This document shows positions 9,187-22,630 of a DNA stretch of 64,000 nt, piece by piece. The translations under genes and the position numbers were made by a program. Within the stretch, counting starts at the first letter, position 1, and each line of letters begins with the position of its first letter. The DNA lies in assembly GCF_900105675.1 (NCBI RefSeq), contig NZ_LT629786.1, forward strand, positions 5,084,001 through 5,148,000, read 5' to 3'. The notes under the pieces were generated by a model. The model was not told the origin of the DNA and did not search any database. It was given only the letters and a program-made list of their open reading frames with translations. The DNA comes from Pseudomonas synxantha. GTDB taxonomy: Bacteria > Pseudomonadota > Gammaproteobacteria > Pseudomonadales > Pseudomonadaceae.

Positions 9187-10104
9187 TCATTCTGACCGAA
9201 TCAGTCGACGCGGCGCGATACGCCCGTCTTCGCTCACTTCACCGATACCGATGAAGCGACCGTTATGATCCTGTACGCGCACCATGCCGAACTTCGGGGC
9301 ATCCGGGGCGCGTACCGGCTGGCCGTTGAGCCAGTAGAACGCGCTGTGCTCCGAGAAGTGCAGCAATGGCCAATCGAGCAAACCGCTGTCCGATGGCATC
9401 AGGAAGCGATCAACCGCTTCGTTGCCGCCTTCGGCGTGCACGGCTTCCAACTCTTCCAGCGTCACCGTCTGGGCCAGGCTGAAAGGGCCGGCCTGGGTGC
9501 GTCGCAGTTCTGCAACGTACGCGCCGCAACCGAGCTTTTCACCGATATCTTCCACCAGGGTACGGATATAGGTGCCTTTGCTGCAGTCAACGGCCAAACG
9601 GGCAGTGTCGCCTTCACAGGCGAGCAATTCCAAGCGCGCAATAGTAACAGAACGCGGTTCACGCTCCACTACTTCGCCCGCACGCGCCAGCTTGTAAAGT
9701 GGCTGTCCATCCCGCTTGAGGGCCGAGTACATCGGTGGTATCTGACTGATTTCCCCACGAAAAGCGGGTAAAGCAGCTTCGATATCAGCACGACCAACGG
9801 TCACGTCGCGAACCTGCAGAACATCACCTTCGGCGTCGGCCGTGGTGGTGGTCTTGCCCAATTGCATCAGGGTTTCATAGCCCTTGTCGGAATCGAGCAG
9901 GTATTGGGAGAACTTGGTGGCCTCGCCAAAGCACAACGGCAGCACGCCGGTGGCCAGCGGATCAAGGCTACCGGTGTGCCCTGCCTTCTCGGCATTGAGC
10001 AACCAGCGGACCTTCTGCAGCGCGGCATTGGAGGTAAAGCCAATAGGCTTGTCGAGCAGAATGATGCCGCTGACGTTGCGACGGATACGTTTGACCTGAG
10101 CCAC
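9187..10104 (-). CDS. truB: tRNA pseudouridine(55) synthase
   Basis: A 305-residue TruB that makes pseudouridine 55 in the T-loop of tRNAs. The N-terminal [14 protein letters not shown] motif and the catalytic-aspartate region [16 protein letters not shown] are intact. The thumb and the C-terminal PUA-like extension are present. The stop of rbfA is only three bases from the TruB start, so the two genes are co-transcribed. Length and motifs are as in other pseudomonads. Confidence 0.97.
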   Translation of the reverse strand: MAQVKRIRRNVSGIILLDKPIGFTSNAALQKVRWLLNAEKAGHTGSLDPLATGVLPLCFGEATKFSQYLLDSDKGYETLMQLGKTTTTADAEGDVLQVRDVTVGRADIEAALPAFRGEISQIPPMYSALKRDGQPLYKLARAGEVVEREPRSVTIARLELLACEGDTARLAVDCSKGTYIRTLVEDIGEKLGCGAYVAELRRTQAGPFSLAQTVTLEELEAVHAEGGNEAVDRFLMPSDSGLLDWPLLHFSEHSAFYWLNGQPVRAPDAPKFGMVRVQDHNGRFIGIGEVSEDGRIAPRRLIRSE

Positions 10105-10107
10105 CGC

Positions 10108-10503
10108 TTACTCCTTGGCGTCTTCAGGTGTGGACGGGTGCTGGCTGTCTTCAGCAACGGCGCGCTCGATCAATGCCGACAGGTGCGCCCCACGCACGAC
10201 GCTTTCGTCGTAGTGGAAGTGCAACTGGGGGACGCTACGCAGCTTCATTTCACGGGCCAACTGCATGCGCAGGAAACCTGCGGCCGAGTTGAGCACCTTG
10301 ATGCTTTGTGCGATTTCTTCGCTGTTGTCCTGCCCCATCACGGTGATGAAGATCTTGGCGTGACCTACGTCACGGCTCACTTCAACGGCGGTGATGGTGA
10401 CCAGGCCAACGCGAGGGTCTTTGACTTCGCGACGGATCAGTTGGGCCAGCTCACGCTGCATCTGATCGCCGATACGCTGGGTACGGCTGTATTCTTTTGC
10501 CAT
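10108..10503 (-). CDS. rbfA: Ribosome-binding factor A
   Basis: A 131-residue KH-fold 30S assembly factor that binds near the 16S rRNA 5' helix and is needed for late maturation and cold adaptation. The N-terminal [27 protein letters not shown] stretch and the central KIFITVMG strand are characteristic. The C-terminal tail is short and acidic. It lies between infB and truB. The infB-rbfA gap of 159 bases contains a stable hairpin. Confidence 0.96.
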   Translation of the reverse strand: MAKEYSRTQRIGDQMQRELAQLIRREVKDPRVGLVTITAVEVSRDVGHAKIFITVMGQDNSEEIAQSIKVLNSAAGFLRMQLAREMKLRSVPQLHFHYDESVVRGAHLSALIERAVAEDSQHPSTPEDAKE

Positions 10504-10557
10504 GTCTTGTTACCTGTTACTGCCACACGGTGAAACCCGTGGGGTCTGAAAGCGGCA

Positions 10558-10591
10558 AACGCCCGGCCTGACAAAAGCCAGACCGGGCGTT
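10558..10591. promoter_or_regulatory. Stable hairpin between infB and rbfA
   Basis: AACGCCCGG (10558-10566) pairs with CCGGGCGTT (10583-10591), with an inner CTG/CAG extension. No U tract follows on the minus strand (TTGCCGCTTTCAG), so it is more likely an mRNA-processing or partial-termination structure inside the operon than a full terminator. Confidence 0.45.
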
Positions 10592-10662
10592 GCGTTTAGA
10601 GTCCTGACGCTGCGCGGGGCATTTGCATGCCCACACGCGGCGTGGCTCCTGAAGTGCGCGAG

Positions 10663-13179
10663 TTAGAGGCTGCGAGCAACCTGAACCTTCTCGAAGACTT
10701 CGATCTTGTCGCCAACCTTGACGTCGTTGTAGCTCTTGACGCCGATACCGCATTCCATGCCGGCACGCACTTCGGCAGCGTCATCCTTGAAGCGGCGCAG
10801 GGATTCCAGCTCGCCTTCGAAGATAACGATGTCTTCACGCAGTACACGGATTGGACGGTTACGGTATACGGTGCCTTCGACAACCATGCAGCCGGCAATC
10901 GCGCCGAACTTCGGCGAGCGGAACACGTCACGCACCTCGGCGATACCCAGGATATTCTCCCGGACGTCGCTGCCAAGCATGCCGGTAAGGGCTTTCTTGA
11001 CGTCTTCGATGATGTCGTAGATGACGTTGTAGTAACGCATGTCCAGGCCTTCCTGCTCGACGATCTTGCGAGCGCCAGCATCGGCACGCACGTTGAAGCC
11101 GAACAGTACAGCGTTGGAAGCCAGTGCCAGGTTGGCGTCGGATTCGGTGATACCACCGACACCGCCACCGACAACGCGCACTTGCACTTCGTCGTTACCC
11201 AGGCCATTCAAGGCGCCGTTCAACGCTTCGAGGGAACCACGAACGTCAGACTTGAGGACGATGTTAAGCGTCTTCTTCTCTTCCTGGCCCATGTTCTCGA
11301 AGATATTTTCCAGCTTGCCGGCGTGAGCACGGGCCAGCTTGACTTCGCGGAACTTGCCTTGACGGAACAGAGCCACTTCACGGGCTTTCTTCTCGTCGGC
11401 AACTACACTCATCTCGTCGCCAGCGTCCGGGGTACCGTCCAGGCCGAGGATCTCGACCGGGATAGCTGGACCTGCTTCCTTGATTGGCTTGCCGTTCTCG
11501 TCGAGCATGGCACGTACACGGCCGTAGTTCGAACCGACCAGCACCATATCGCCTTGGCGCAGAGTACCGTCTTGAACCAGCACGGTTGCAACCGGGCCAC
11601 GGCCCTTGTCGAGACGGGATTCAACCACGACACCACGGCCAGGAGCCGATGGAGTAGCAGTCAATTCCAGGACTTCGGCTTGCAACAGAACCGCTTCGAG
11701 CAGTTCGTCAACGCCGGTACCCATCTTCGCCGAGACTGATACGAATGGAGTCTCGCCACCCCACTCCTCGGAAGTCACGCCGTGAACCGACAGCTCGCTA
11801 CGGATGCGATCAAGATCAGCGCCCGGCTTGTCGATTTTGTTCACGGCAACGACCAGAGGAACACCGGCAGCCTTCGCGTGCTGGACCGCTTCAATGGTCT
11901 GCGGCATTACGCCGTCGTCCGCTGCAACGACCAGGATCACGATGTCGGTCGCCTTGGCACCACGGGCACGCATTGCGGTAAACGCGGCGTGACCCGGGGT
12001 GTCGAGGAAGGTGACCATACCGCGTTCGGTTTCAACGTGGTACGCACCGATGTGCTGGGTGATACCACCGGCTTCGCCAGCGGCTACCTTGGCACGACGG
12101 ATGTAGTCGAGCAGGGAAGTCTTACCGTGGTCAACGTGGCCCATTACGGTCACGACTGGTGCACGGGAGACTGCCTCACCTTCAAACTTCAGGGACTCGG
12201 CCAGGGAATCTTCCAGGGCGGTGTCGCTGACCAGGGTCACTTTGTGGCCCAATTCCTCAGCCACAAGCTGGGCAGTTTCCTGGTCCAGTACCTGGTTGAT
12301 GGTGGCCGGAGTGCCCAGCTTGAACATGAACTTGATGATTTCAGCAGCCTTGACCGACATCTGCTGGGCCAGATCGCCCACAGTGATGGTCTCGCCGATC
12401 TTCACTTCACGCACGACAGGGCCGGTTGGGCTCTGGAAACCGTGGGCGTTGCGTTTTTTCAGCTTGGCCTTGCCGCGTCCACCACGACGGAAGCCATCGC
12501 TTTCTTCGTCGGTAGTACGTGGGGCAACGCGTGGAGCAGGCGCCTTCTCTTTGACCGAAGCACGATGCGGAGCGTTTTTGCGCTCGCCATCGCCACCACC
12601 ACCGCGACGACTGTTATCGTCGGCACGGGGTTTGTCTGGACGACGAGGTTCGTCGCGCTTGCGGGCATCTGCTGCAGGAGCAGGTGCAGCGGCAACCGGG
12701 GCGGCCTCACGCACAGCTTCAACAGGGGCGGCGACCGCTTCAGTGGCAGCTGGTTGCGCAGCAGCAGGCTGGCGACGCGCTTCTTCTTCGGCGCGACGCT
12801 TGGCTTCTTCTTCAGCCTTCTGACGAGCAGCATTTTCTACTGCGCGACGTTCTTCCAGTTCGCGTTTGCGCTCGGCTTCGATTTCTTCCGGGCTGCGCTG
12901 TACGAAGACTTTCTTCTTGCGCACTTCAACGCTGATGCTCTTGCTACCCGCAACACGCAGGGTGCTGGTGGTTTTGCGCTGCAATGTAATCTTGCGCGGT
13001 TCTTCCACTTTCGCCTTGTGGCTGCTCTTCAAGTGAGTCAGCAAAGACTGCTTCTCACTATCGCTCACACCTTCATCGGCGGCGGTGTGCGGCAGACCTG
13101 CCTCACGCATCTGCTGCAACAGGCGCTCTACCGGTGTTTTGACCTCATCGGCCAGTTGTTTCACCGTGACTTGCGTCAT
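10663..13179 (-). CDS. infB: Translation initiation factor IF-2
   Basis: An 838-residue IF-2, the GTPase that brings fMet-tRNA to the 30S P site. The order is an N-terminal IF2_N domain (residues 1-52), a long charged Ala/Glu/Arg-rich linker (about 95-245), a second IF2_N region (about 262-312), and the G domain with GHVDHGKT at 347-354, DTPGH and NKID motifs. The C-terminal domains that bind fMet-tRNA follow. It starts at ATG 13179, 27 bases after nusA. Internal start sites giving shorter IF-2 forms, as in E. coli, are possible but not shown. Confidence 0.97.
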   Translation of the reverse strand: MTQVTVKQLADEVKTPVERLLQQMREAGLPHTAADEGVSDSEKQSLLTHLKSSHKAKVEEPRKITLQRKTTSTLRVAGSKSISVEVRKKKVFVQRSPEEIEAERKRELEERRAVENAARQKAEEEAKRRAEEEARRQPAAAQPAATEAVAAPVEAVREAAPVAAAPAPAADARKRDEPRRPDKPRADDNSRRGGGGDGERKNAPHRASVKEKAPAPRVAPRTTDEESDGFRRGGRGKAKLKKRNAHGFQSPTGPVVREVKIGETITVGDLAQQMSVKAAEIIKFMFKLGTPATINQVLDQETAQLVAEELGHKVTLVSDTALEDSLAESLKFEGEAVSRAPVVTVMGHVDHGKTSLLDYIRRAKVAAGEAGGITQHIGAYHVETERGMVTFLDTPGHAAFTAMRARGAKATDIVILVVAADDGVMPQTIEAVQHAKAAGVPLVVAVNKIDKPGADLDRIRSELSVHGVTSEEWGGETPFVSVSAKMGTGVDELLEAVLLQAEVLELTATPSAPGRGVVVESRLDKGRGPVATVLVQDGTLRQGDMVLVGSNYGRVRAMLDENGKPIKEAGPAIPVEILGLDGTPDAGDEMSVVADEKKAREVALFRQGKFREVKLARAHAGKLENIFENMGQEEKKTLNIVLKSDVRGSLEALNGALNGLGNDEVQVRVVGGGVGGITESDANLALASNAVLFGFNVRADAGARKIVEQEGLDMRYYNVIYDIIEDVKKALTGMLGSDVRENILGIAEVRDVFRSPKFGAIAGCMVVEGTVYRNRPIRVLREDIVIFEGELESLRRFKDDAAEVRAGMECGIGVKSYNDVKVGDKIEVFEKVQVARSL

Positions 13180-13206
13180 GCACTTCTCTCCTCAGGCCGC
13201 GCCTAA

Positions 13207-14688
13207 TTACTCGAACCAATGGGCTCGGGCGGCCATGATCAACTTGCCGGCACGATCATCGTCAATGCCGTCGATGTCGAGCAGATCGTCAATAGACTGC
13301 TCGGCCAGGTCTTCGCGGGTAATTACGCCGCGCACCGCCAGTTCCATCGCCAAATCCTTGTCCATACCCTCAAGCGAGAGCAGGTCTTCGGCCGGATGGG
13401 CGTCTGCCAGCTTTTCCTCAGTAGCGATGGCTTTAGTCAACAAACGATCCTTGGCCCGAGCGCGAAGCTCGTTGACGGTGTCTTCGTCAAAGCCGTCGAT
13501 GTTGAGCATTTCTTCCAACGGTACGTAGGCAATCTCTTCCAGGCTGGTGAAGCCTTCATCTACCAGCACCTGCGCCAGGTCTTCATCGACTTCCAGCTCT
13601 TCGATGAAGTTGCGCAGGATGTCACCGGTTTCAGCTTGCTGCTTAGCCTGGATGTCCGATTCGGTCATCACGTTCAGGGTCCAACCGGTCAGTTGGCTGG
13701 CCAGACGCACGTTCTGACCACCACGACCAATGGCCTGAGCCAGATTGTCTGCGCCAACGGCGATGTCCATCGCATGGGCATCCTCGTCAACGATAATTGC
13801 CGCCACTTCAGCCGGCGACATCGCATTGATCACAAATTGCGCAGGGTTATCGTCCCACAGGACGATGTCTACACGCTCACCGCCCAATTCGCCCGACACT
13901 GCCTGGACGCGCGAACCGCGCATACCGATGCAGGCGCCTTGCGGATCAATGCGCTTGTCCTTGGAGCGGACCGCGATCTTGGCACGCGAACCCGGGTCCC
14001 GGGATGCAGCCATGACTTCGATCAGACCTTCGGCGATTTCCGGCACTTCGATACGGAACAGCTCGATCAGCATTTCCGGCGCGGTACGCGACAGGATCAA
14101 CTGAGGGCCGCGGTTCTCGGTGCGGATTTCCTTGAGCAGCGCACGCAGACGCACGCCAACACGGAAGGTTTCGCGAGAGATGATGTCTTCACGGGCCAGC
14201 AACGCTTCCGCATTGTTACCCAGGTCGACGATCACGTTGTCGCGGGTGACTTTTTTCACGGTGCCGGAGATGATTTCCCCCAGGCGCTCACGATAGGCGT
14301 CAACGACTTGAGCGCGCTCGGCTTCGCGAACCTTCTGCACGATGACCTGCTTGGCAGTCTGTGCAGCAATACGGCCGAATTCGATCGATTCGATCTTTTC
14401 TTCGACGACATCACCGACCTGGGCACCAGGGTGCGTCTGCGCAACCTTGCTCGGCCAGGTTTCGATGGCCGGATCATCAAGATCGGCTTCTTCGACGACC
14501 GTCCAGCGACGGAAGGTCTCATAGGCACCGGTGTGGCGGTTGATTTCCACACGCAGATCAACTTCATCTTCAAAACGCTTTTTGGTAGCAGTGGCCAGGG
14601 CCAGCTCCAGCGCTTCAAAAATCACGTTTGCCGGTACGCCCTTTTCATTGGATACCGACTCAACAACCAGCAGTACTTCTTTGCTCAT
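13207..14688 (-). CDS. nusA: Transcription termination/antitermination factor NusA
   Basis: A 493-residue NusA that binds RNA polymerase and controls pausing, termination and rRNA antitermination. The N-terminal RNAP-binding domain (about 1-135), the S1 domain (about 135-200), and KH1/KH2 (with [24 protein letters not shown]) are followed by two C-terminal acidic repeats with helix-hairpin-helix character. I chose ATG 14688 ([12 protein letters not shown]), as in relatives. The frame extends seven codons further upstream without support. It lies between rimP and infB. Confidence 0.97.
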   Translation of the reverse strand: MSKEVLLVVESVSNEKGVPANVIFEALELALATATKKRFEDEVDLRVEINRHTGAYETFRRWTVVEEADLDDPAIETWPSKVAQTHPGAQVGDVVEEKIESIEFGRIAAQTAKQVIVQKVREAERAQVVDAYRERLGEIISGTVKKVTRDNVIVDLGNNAEALLAREDIISRETFRVGVRLRALLKEIRTENRGPQLILSRTAPEMLIELFRIEVPEIAEGLIEVMAASRDPGSRAKIAVRSKDKRIDPQGACIGMRGSRVQAVSGELGGERVDIVLWDDNPAQFVINAMSPAEVAAIIVDEDAHAMDIAVGADNLAQAIGRGGQNVRLASQLTGWTLNVMTESDIQAKQQAETGDILRNFIEELEVDEDLAQVLVDEGFTSLEEIAYVPLEEMLNIDGFDEDTVNELRARAKDRLLTKAIATEEKLADAHPAEDLLSLEGMDKDLAMELAVRGVITREDLAEQSIDDLLDIDGIDDDRAGKLIMAARAHWFE

Positions 14689-14735
14689 CGTACGCCTCGC
14701 CTTTCGCAAGCCATTGGATCCGCGGGATCCGCGTC

Positions 14736-15194
14736 TCAGTCAAAACTGGGAATAATGTTGGCCTTGTCGATCATATCGATCGGCAACAGGAACTCATGGT
14801 CTTCTACCTGCACCACGACATCCTGTTCTTCTACACCGCGCAGAAGGCCCTGAAAGTTGCGTCGCCCTTCGAACGGGGAGCGCAGCTTGATCTTCACTTG
14901 TTCACCGACATATTTAGCAAACTGCTCGATAGTGAACAGTGGGCGTTCCATGCCTGGCGAGGAAACTTCGAGGGTGTATTCAACGGCGATTGGATCTTCA
15001 ACATCCAGCACACCGCTGATCTGACGGCTGACAATGGCACAATCGTCGACCAGCACGCCGCCCTCTTTATCGATATAAACGCGCAACATTGAGTGGCGAC
15101 CTTGAGCCGAAAACTCAATACCCCAGCATTCATAGCCTAGGGCCACGACCACCGGGGCCAGCAAGGCCTGCAACTCTTCTAGCTTGCTCGACAC
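14736..15194 (-). CDS. rimP: Ribosome maturation factor RimP
   Basis: A 152-residue 30S assembly factor. The N-terminal alpha/beta domain ([11 protein letters not shown], then [11 protein letters not shown]) and the C-terminal SH3-like domain are both complete. The start chosen is GTG 15194, which has a strong GAGGGGGTT ribosome-binding site and gives the usual length. The frame continues 21 codons upstream through the preceding terminator, which is not credible coding sequence. It is the first gene of the rimP-nusA-infB operon, downstream of two tRNA genes. Confidence 0.95.
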   Translation of the reverse strand: MSSKLEELQALLAPVVVALGYECWGIEFSAQGRHSMLRVYIDKEGGVLVDDCAIVSRQISGVLDVEDPIAVEYTLEVSSPGMERPLFTIEQFAKYVGEQVKIKLRSPFEGRRNFQGLLRGVEEQDVVVQVEDHEFLLPIDMIDKANIIPSFD

Positions 15195-15233
15195 CTGAAC
15201 CCCCTCGTGCATGTATGTGCATGCTGTGCAAAA

Positions 15234-15257
15234 TAAAAAAATGGGCGAAACGCCCAT
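15234..15257 (-). terminator. Intrinsic terminator between the tRNA genes and rimP
   Basis: ATGGGCG-TTT-CGCCCAT on the minus strand is followed by TTTTTTATTTT. Another stem, AACGCCG / CGGCGTT (15264-15285), lies just upstream of it. Together they separate the tRNA transcript from rimP, or they attenuate rimP-nusA-infB expression. Confidence 0.8.
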
Positions 15258-15301
15258 CCTTGAAACGCCGTCGAACAGCGGCGTTGAAAGTGTCCAGCTA
15301 A

Positions 15302-15324
15302 CAAAAAGCCCCTTAAAAGGGGCT
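15302..15324 (-). terminator. Terminator just after tRNA-fMet
   Basis: AGCCCC-TTTTAA-GGGGCT followed by TTTTGT on the minus strand, 11 bases beyond the CCA end of tRNA-fMet. Confidence 0.85.
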
Positions 15325-15334
15325 CCGCTAAAAC

Positions 15335-15411
<77 letters not shown>

Positions 15412-15471
15412 ACAAAGCTGGGGCGGAAGTATACGACCGATCCCTTACAGGGTCAATGTAACCTTCCACCT

Positions 15472-15496
15472 ACAAGAAAGCCCGCAACAGCGGGCT
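15472..15496 (-). terminator. Terminator after tRNA-Leu
   Basis: AGCCCGC-TGTT-GCGGGCT then TTTCTTGT on the minus strand, 12 bases after the tRNA-Leu CCA. Confidence 0.75.
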
Positions 15497-15507
15497 CTCC
15501 TGATAAT

Positions 15508-15593
15508 TGGTACCGAGAAGGGGACTCGAACCCCTACACCCTATGGGCACAACCACCTCAAGGTTGCGTGTCTACCAATTCCACCACCTCGGC
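15508..15593 (-). tRNA. tRNA-Leu (GAG)
   Basis: An 86-nt class II tRNA with the long variable arm typical of leucine, T-loop GGTTCGAGTCC and encoded CCA. The anticodon loop is TTGAGGT, giving GAG. It lies between secG and tRNA-fMet, 21 bases after the secG stop. Confidence 0.95.
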
Positions 15594-15614
15594 AATACAG
15601 CGTTTACAACCTTC

Positions 15615-15998
15615 TTACTTCTGCTCTTGAGCTGGAGGCACGTCAGTCGCTGGAGTAGCCGACTTTTGCTCTTGAAGCACCGGGACATCATCAGAAGCCG
15701 GTTTTGCTTTTGGTACTTCCAACACTGCTGGGTTTGGGAGACCTACTTGAGTCAGCACATGAGCCTTCTCTTTAGCAAAGTAACCTAACCCCAAGCTGGT
15801 TATGAAGAAACCGGCGGCAAGTATAGCAGTAAACTTACTAAGAAAGGTAGAGGAACCTTGGCTTCCGAACACAGTATTTGAAGCACCTGCACCGAAAGAC
15901 GCACCAGCATCCGCACCTTTACCCTGTTGCAACAAAACCAGAGCAACTACGCTCAGGGCAGCCAACAGATGAAAAACGACTACGACTGTTTCCAGCAT
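15615..15998 (-). CDS. secG: Protein-export membrane protein SecG
   Basis: A 127-residue inner-membrane subunit of the SecYEG translocon. Two membrane spans are seen (about residues 2-22 and 50-72), separated by the conserved cytoplasmic loop [24 protein letters not shown]. The C-terminal tail is Pro/Ala/Gln-rich and longer than in E. coli, with a short near-repeat ending in QEQK. I chose ATG 15998 ([15 protein letters not shown]). The frame extends 16 codons upstream into tpiA. It follows tpiA by four bases. Confidence 0.95.
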   Translation of the reverse strand: MLETVVVVFHLLAALSVVALVLLQQGKGADAGASFGAGASNTVFGSQGSSTFLSKFTAILAAGFFITSLGLGYFAKEKAHVLTQVGLPNPAVLEVPKAKPASDDVPVLQEQKSATPATDVPPAQEQK

Positions 15999-16002
15999 TT
16001 TT

Positions 16003-16758
16003 TCAGTTTCCCGCGGCGCGACAGATCGCACCGAACTCATCTGCATTCAGGGAGGCTCCACCAATGAGCCCCCCATCGATATCCGGCATGCCGAACAGTT
16101 CGACCGCATTGGCCGCCTTCACGCTGCCGCCGTATAGAAGCCGCACACCTTGTGCGACCTCAGAATTCTCTGCCGCCAACTGCGCGCGAATGGCTGCATG
16201 CACATCCTGCGCCTGTTGCGGTGTAGCAGTCAGCCCGGTACCAATGGCCCAGACCGGCTCGTAAGCAATGACTGCCTTTGCAAACGCACCAACACCCAGC
16301 TCCTCAATGATGCTGCCCAGCTGACGCGAGACAACTTCAAGAGTCTTGCCCGACTCGCGCTGCTCCAGGGTCTCCCCTATGCACAACACTGGAATCAAGC
16401 CACAAGCCTGTGCCGCTGCGAACTTGCGGTTGAGTGTCCCATCACGCTCGCCCATCATCTGACGACGCTCGGAGTGCCCGACCAGCACATAGGAACAACC
16501 CGCATCCACCAACTGACTTGGCGAAATCTCGCCAGTCAACGCACCTTGCATGGGCTCCACCGCAGAGTTCTGCGCGCCGACCTGAATCGACTTACCTTTC
16601 AAGCCGTCAACCACTTGGTTGATATGCAAGCAAGGCGGGAACACCGCGACATCAACACCGCTAGGCAAGGCCAAGTGACGAAGGCCGTTGATCAGCTCAG
16701 CGACACTGGCGCGGGTACCGTGCATCTTCCAGTTACCAGCTACCATAGTGCGACGCAT
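16003..16758 (-). CDS. tpiA: Triose-phosphate isomerase
   Basis: A 251-residue TIM barrel that interconverts dihydroxyacetone phosphate and glyceraldehyde 3-phosphate. Active-site residues are present: Lys11 in NWKMHGT, His in VGHSERR (about 94) and Glu in [11 protein letters not shown] (about 166). The phosphate-binding LYGGSVK loop is intact. It is located between glmM and secG, the usual Pseudomonas order. It is full length. Confidence 0.97.
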   Translation of the reverse strand: MRRTMVAGNWKMHGTRASVAELINGLRHLALPSGVDVAVFPPCLHINQVVDGLKGKSIQVGAQNSAVEPMQGALTGEISPSQLVDAGCSYVLVGHSERRQMMGERDGTLNRKFAAAQACGLIPVLCIGETLEQRESGKTLEVVSRQLGSIIEELGVGAFAKAVIAYEPVWAIGTGLTATPQQAQDVHAAIRAQLAAENSEVAQGVRLLYGGSVKAANAVELFGMPDIDGGLIGGASLNADEFGAICRAAGN

Positions 16759-16824
16759 GCTGTACCTCGTCGGTCAAAGTGGGCGCAGATGTTACCCAAC
16801 CACATCATCACTGGCAAGCCGAAT

Positions 16825-18162
16825 TCAGGCGCAAACTTCAGTTACCAGTTTTGCCAGGTCTTCGGCATGGCCGCGAACCTGGGTTTCGTCCTCGCCTTCG
16901 ACCATGACGCGCACCAGAGGCTCTGTGCCGGACTTGCGCAATAACACACGCCCACGCCCAGCCATTGCCTGGGTCACACGCTCGCAAGCCTCTTTGACTG
17001 CCGGGTGCTCGATTGGGTTTTCGCCACCGGCAAAACGCACGTTTAGAAGCACTTGCGGGCATTTGCGCAGGGCTTGGCGTGCCTGGGCCAGGCTCTCTTC
17101 ACGACGACGCAAGGCCAGCAAAACCTGCAACGCGGCGATGATCGCGTCGCCAGTGGTGGTGTGCTGGAAGCAAACAACATGCCCCGAATTCTCCCCACCG
17201 ACCAGCCAATTACGTTCCAGCAACTCGGCGATCACATAACGATCACCAACATTGGCACGAATAAAGGGGATACCCAGTTCTGCCAGCGCCAGTTCGAGCC
17301 CGAGATTACTCATCAAGGTACCAACTACACCACCGTGCAGCTTGTTACGCTCATGCAGGTCACGAGCAATGATGAACAGCAGGTCATCACCATCCACGAT
17401 CATGCCGGTGTGATCCACCATCAGGACCCGGTCGCCATCGCCGTCGAAAGCGATGCCCAGATCTGCGTGCTCGGCCAGGACCGCCGCCTGCAGCTGCTCC
17501 ATGTGGGTGGAGCCACAGTTATCGTTGATGTTCAAGCCATTAGGCTGTGCGGAAAGCACCGTGACCTGCGCGCCCAACTCCTTGAAGACGCTCGGCGCTA
17601 CCTTGTAGGTCGCACCATGGGCGCAATCGACGACGATCTTCAACCCGGCAAAATTGGTACTGCTTGGAACGCTACTTTTGCAGAATTCGATATAACGCCC
17701 GGATGCGTCATTAATACGCGACACCTTGCCTAGCTTACTGGATTCAACCACCGTCATCGGCGCATCCAGCAACTCTTCGATCATCAGTTCGATCTCGTCA
17801 GGCAGCTTGGTGCCCTGCCCGGAAAAGAACTTGATGCCATTGTCATCATGAGGGTTATGAGAGGCACTGATTACAATCCCAGCCTCAGCGTGGAACGTGC
17901 GCGTCAGATATGCGATCGCCGGTGTGGGCATAGGCCCCAGCAGCATCACATCGGCTCCGGCGGCCGACAAGCCGGCCTCCAGCGCTGACTCAAACATGTA
18001 ACCCGAGATACGGGTATCTTTGCCTACCAGGATGCGACAAGCGCCCATGCTGCGGAACGCCATGCCTGCCGCCCAGCCCAGCTTGAGCATGAAATCAGGA
18101 GTAATCGGAAATTCGCCGACCCGACCACGAATACCGTCGGTGCCAAAATATTTTTTAGTCAT
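16825..18162 (-). CDS. glmM: Phosphoglucosamine mutase
   Basis: A 445-residue mutase converting glucosamine-6-phosphate to glucosamine-1-phosphate for UDP-GlcNAc, peptidoglycan and LPS synthesis. The catalytic phosphoserine is Ser101 in [12 protein letters not shown]. The metal-binding loop [12 protein letters not shown] and the C-terminal phosphate-binding [12 protein letters not shown] are intact. It is co-directional with folP (16-base gap) and tpiA (66-base gap). Confidence 0.97.
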   Translation of the reverse strand: MTKKYFGTDGIRGRVGEFPITPDFMLKLGWAAGMAFRSMGACRILVGKDTRISGYMFESALEAGLSAAGADVMLLGPMPTPAIAYLTRTFHAEAGIVISASHNPHDDNGIKFFSGQGTKLPDEIELMIEELLDAPMTVVESSKLGKVSRINDASGRYIEFCKSSVPSSTNFAGLKIVVDCAHGATYKVAPSVFKELGAQVTVLSAQPNGLNINDNCGSTHMEQLQAAVLAEHADLGIAFDGDGDRVLMVDHTGMIVDGDDLLFIIARDLHERNKLHGGVVGTLMSNLGLELALAELGIPFIRANVGDRYVIAELLERNWLVGGENSGHVVCFQHTTTGDAIIAALQVLLALRRREESLAQARQALRKCPQVLLNVRFAGGENPIEHPAVKEACERVTQAMAGRGRVLLRKSGTEPLVRVMVEGEDETQVRGHAEDLAKLVTEVCA

Positions 18163-18178
18163 AAGTGCTCCATCATTC

Positions 18179-19030
18179 TTATTCGGCTGATTCTACAGCA
18201 GCGAGCATGCGCACCACATCGACCGTTTCGGCGACATCATGCACACGCAAAATACGTGCGCCCTTGGTCACGGCAAGCGCCGCAAGCGCCAGGCCGCCAT
18301 ACAAACGCTCACCCACCGGGCGATTCAAGGCGAGCCCGATCATGCTCTTGCGCGAGACGCCGACCAACAGCGGGCGACCAAGGGCATGCAGGGCATCCAT
18401 GTGTTTGAACAGGCTCAAATTGTGCTCCAAGGTCTTGGCGAAGCCAAATCCCGGATCAAGGATGATCTTCTCAGGTGCAATTCCCACAGCCACGCACCGG
18501 GCCATCCTGTCAGCAAGAAACTCACTTACTTCGCCGACCAGGTCGTTGTAGTGCGGATTATCCTGCATATTGCCGGGCTCACCCAGCATATGCATCAGAC
18601 ACACAGGCAGGCCGGTCGCTGCGGCGGCATCAAGGGCACCATCACGTCGCAACGAACGTACGTCGTTGATAAGTCCCGCCCCCAGACGAGCAGTTTCGCG
18701 CATCACCGCCGGAGTGGAAGTGTCCACCGAGATAATCACATCCAGCTCGCGGGCGATGCGCTCGACAACCGGCGCCACTCGCTCCAACTCTTCCAATGGC
18801 GAAACAACACGAGCGCCAGGCCGTGTCGATTCACCACCGACATCAATCAAAGTCGCGCCAGCGGCCACCATCGCCTCGGCGTGGCGCAACGCAGCATCTA
18901 CCTGGCTGAAACGGCCGCCATCGGAAAAGGAATCAGGGGTTACATTGAGAATGCCCATGACATGTGTATGGGCCAAATCAAGAACCCGGTTGCCGCAAGG
19001 CAACCGGGTAGAGGACAACGCAGAAGTCAT
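18179..19030 (-). CDS. folP: Dihydropteroate synthase
   Basis: A 283-residue DHPS, the folate-pathway enzyme that joins p-aminobenzoate to the pterin diphosphate and is the target of sulfonamides. The motifs [26 protein letters not shown] and the C-terminal [10 protein letters not shown] are all present and unaltered as far as I can see, so this looks like the housekeeping, drug-sensitive type. It starts eight bases after ftsH ends, so the two are probably co-transcribed. Confidence 0.96.
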   Translation of the reverse strand: MTSALSSTRLPCGNRVLDLAHTHVMGILNVTPDSFSDGGRFSQVDAALRHAEAMVAAGATLIDVGGESTRPGARVVSPLEELERVAPVVERIARELDVIISVDTSTPAVMRETARLGAGLINDVRSLRRDGALDAAAATGLPVCLMHMLGEPGNMQDNPHYNDLVGEVSEFLADRMARCVAVGIAPEKIILDPGFGFAKTLEHNLSLFKHMDALHALGRPLLVGVSRKSMIGLALNRPVGERLYGGLALAALAVTKGARILRVHDVAETVDVVRMLAAVESAE

Positions 19031-19038
19031 TTCAAACC

Positions 19039-20958
<1,920 letters not shown>

Positions 20959-21149
20959 TTAACTACCCTCTGAAGCAAGCTCCGCTACTGGCGCGCGCTT
21001 CGCATGATATTCACCGGCCTAACTTACTACATTACCTACATCTCTGGCAGGCGCCGTCTGTAACCCTTTGTGAAACTTTGACCACACAATATTCGTAAAG
21101 CCTCATGACGAAAGCGATATAAAAAAACCTATCGCCCTCCTCGAAATTC

Positions 21150-21800
21150 TCAAAAACGCTCTTCGCTCGCCGCGCCTTCGACGCCGCGGAAGCCGCGGCA
21201 CAACAGGTATTGCTCCCTGGACCTGTCCCGGGAGGAGTCCGGCTTACGCGTCTGAACCTTGTCGAACAACTTGCGGATGTTCTTGTGGTACTCGTCGAAA
21301 CCTTCACCCTGGAACACTTTCACCAGGAAATCACCACCTGGACGCAATACGCGCCCCGCCAGATCCAATGCCAATTCACACAGGAACATGGCTCGCGGCA
21401 TATCAACAGCCGGTAATCCACTCATATTGGGGGCCATGTCGGAAATCACAAGGTCTACCTGCGAATTTCCTACAGCCTCCAGAATCTCGGCCAGCACCGC
21501 GTCCTGGGTAAAATCACCGTGCACGAAGGTGACATCCGGGATGCTGTCCATCTCAAGGATGTCGGAAGCGATCAGTCGACCTTGCCCACCAATCAGACGA
21601 CTGGTCACTTGGGACCAGCCACCGGGGGCCGCACCAAGGTCGATAACGCTCATGCCTGGACGAATCAACTTGTCCTTGTCCTGGATCTCCAGCAGCTTGT
21701 AGCTGGCCCGGGAGCGATACCCATCCTTCTGCGCCTTTTTGACGTAAGGATCGTTGAAATGTTCTTGCAGCCACTTAAGGCTAGTTTTGGAACGGGCCAC
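21150..21800 (-). CDS. rlmE: 23S rRNA 2'-O-ribose U2552 methyltransferase
   Basis: A 216-residue RlmE/RrmJ/FtsJ, a heat-shock methyltransferase of the 50S A-loop. The SAM-binding motif [11 protein letters not shown] is clear. The K-D-K-E catalytic set is visible: Lys in SRASYKLLE, Asp in [11 protein letters not shown], Lys in [12 protein letters not shown] and Glu in SREQYLL. It is upstream of ftsH, as in E. coli. The 191-base gap to ftsH contains no gene. It is divergent from yhbY. Confidence 0.96.
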   Translation of the reverse strand: MARSKTSLKWLQEHFNDPYVKKAQKDGYRSRASYKLLEIQDKDKLIRPGMSVIDLGAAPGGWSQVTSRLIGGQGRLIASDILEMDSIPDVTFVHGDFTQDAVLAEILEAVGNSQVDLVISDMAPNMSGLPAVDMPRAMFLCELALDLAGRVLRPGGDFLVKVFQGEGFDEYHKNIRKLFDKVQTRKPDSSRDRSREQYLLCRGFRGVEGAASEERF

Positions 21801-21906
21801 GGGCCACCTCGAAAAATAAAACGGGTCGTGATTAACTGGGCGGTCCCGGACTCGCTCGGGTAAACTGGCCGCCGCTTTTTACAAGATCAGACGCAGGGGT
21901 CAGATT

Positions 21907-22215
21907 ATGCCGCTCACTCAAGAGCAGAAGAAACAGTACAAATCCATTGGCCACCATCTGAAACCAGTTCTGATTGTGGCAGACAACGGGTTGACTGAAG
22001 GTGTGTTAGCCGAATTTGAACGCGCACTGAACGATCACGAACTGATCAAGATCAAGGTCAATATCCTTGATCGCGAAGCGCGCCTGGCTGCCGTTGCAGA
22101 ACTGTGCAAGGCGGGCAAGGCGGACCTGGTCCAGGTCATCGGCAAGATGGCGCTGCTGTATCGCAAGAACTTCAGCGTCAACAAGCAACTGTCGAACGTA
22201 CACCGCTTCAAGTAA
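21907..22215 (+). CDS. yhbY: YhbY family RNA-binding (CRM-domain) protein
   Basis: A 102-residue single CRM domain, the family associated with pre-50S ribosome assembly. The region LKPVLIVADNGLTEGVLAEFERALNDHELIKIKV contains the GxxG-like loop and is typical. It is transcribed divergently from rlmE, another 50S-maturation gene, as in many proteobacteria. Length is normal for the family. Confidence 0.93.
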   Translation: MPLTQEQKKQYKSIGHHLKPVLIVADNGLTEGVLAEFERALNDHELIKIKVNILDREARLAAVAELCKAGKADLVQVIGKMALLYRKNFSVNKQLSNVHRFK

Positions 22216-22224
22216 CAAAAAGGG

Positions 22225-22629
22225 TCACGGGCGTGCTTCGCGCGCCCTGCCACTCCATCCCGGGACCGGCTGCATCACCAGCACCAGGCCGGAGAACCCT
22301 AGCACAAGATAGCTGAACAGCCGCCAGCGCAACGCTTCCGGCAGCCACACATGCACCACGCAAAACATCGCGCATGCATACAGCGCCATCAACAGCAGTT
22401 GCCCACGAATATCTCGCCACAGACTCCCCAAGCCTTCAGCCTTGATCAGCACTAACGCCTGAAGCATTACGCACGCCGCCGCAAAACCTACCAGCAGCGC
22501 ACTCAATAATCCGTCGACCTCGTCGATCAGCAGCGGTGCCAGGCCAATCAGGCCCAGCGCCGGTAGCACGCCGATATGTAACAGCCACAGGCCGCCAACC
22601 CAAAGCATCTGGGAGAGCTGCCAAAGCAT
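22225..22629 (-). CDS. Small integral membrane protein (DUF4149-like)
   Basis: A protein of about 134 residues with four predicted hydrophobic segments (from QMLWVGGLWLLHIGVL, then LLSALLVGFAAACVMLQAL, LLLMALYACAMFCVVHVW and FSYLVLGFSGLVLVM). It matches the layout of small DUF4149 proteins often found beside greA and yhbY in Pseudomonas. The start chosen, ATG 22629, lies directly after a strong hairpin. The frame also runs 17 codons further, into the end of greA. No function is known, and the gene is convergent with yhbY (9 bases apart). Confidence 0.7.
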   Translation of the reverse strand: MLWQLSQMLWVGGLWLLHIGVLPALGLIGLAPLLIDEVDGLLSALLVGFAAACVMLQALVLIKAEGLGSLWRDIRGQLLLMALYACAMFCVVHVWLPEALRWRLFSYLVLGFSGLVLVMQPVPGWSGRAREARP

Positions 22630-22630
22630 G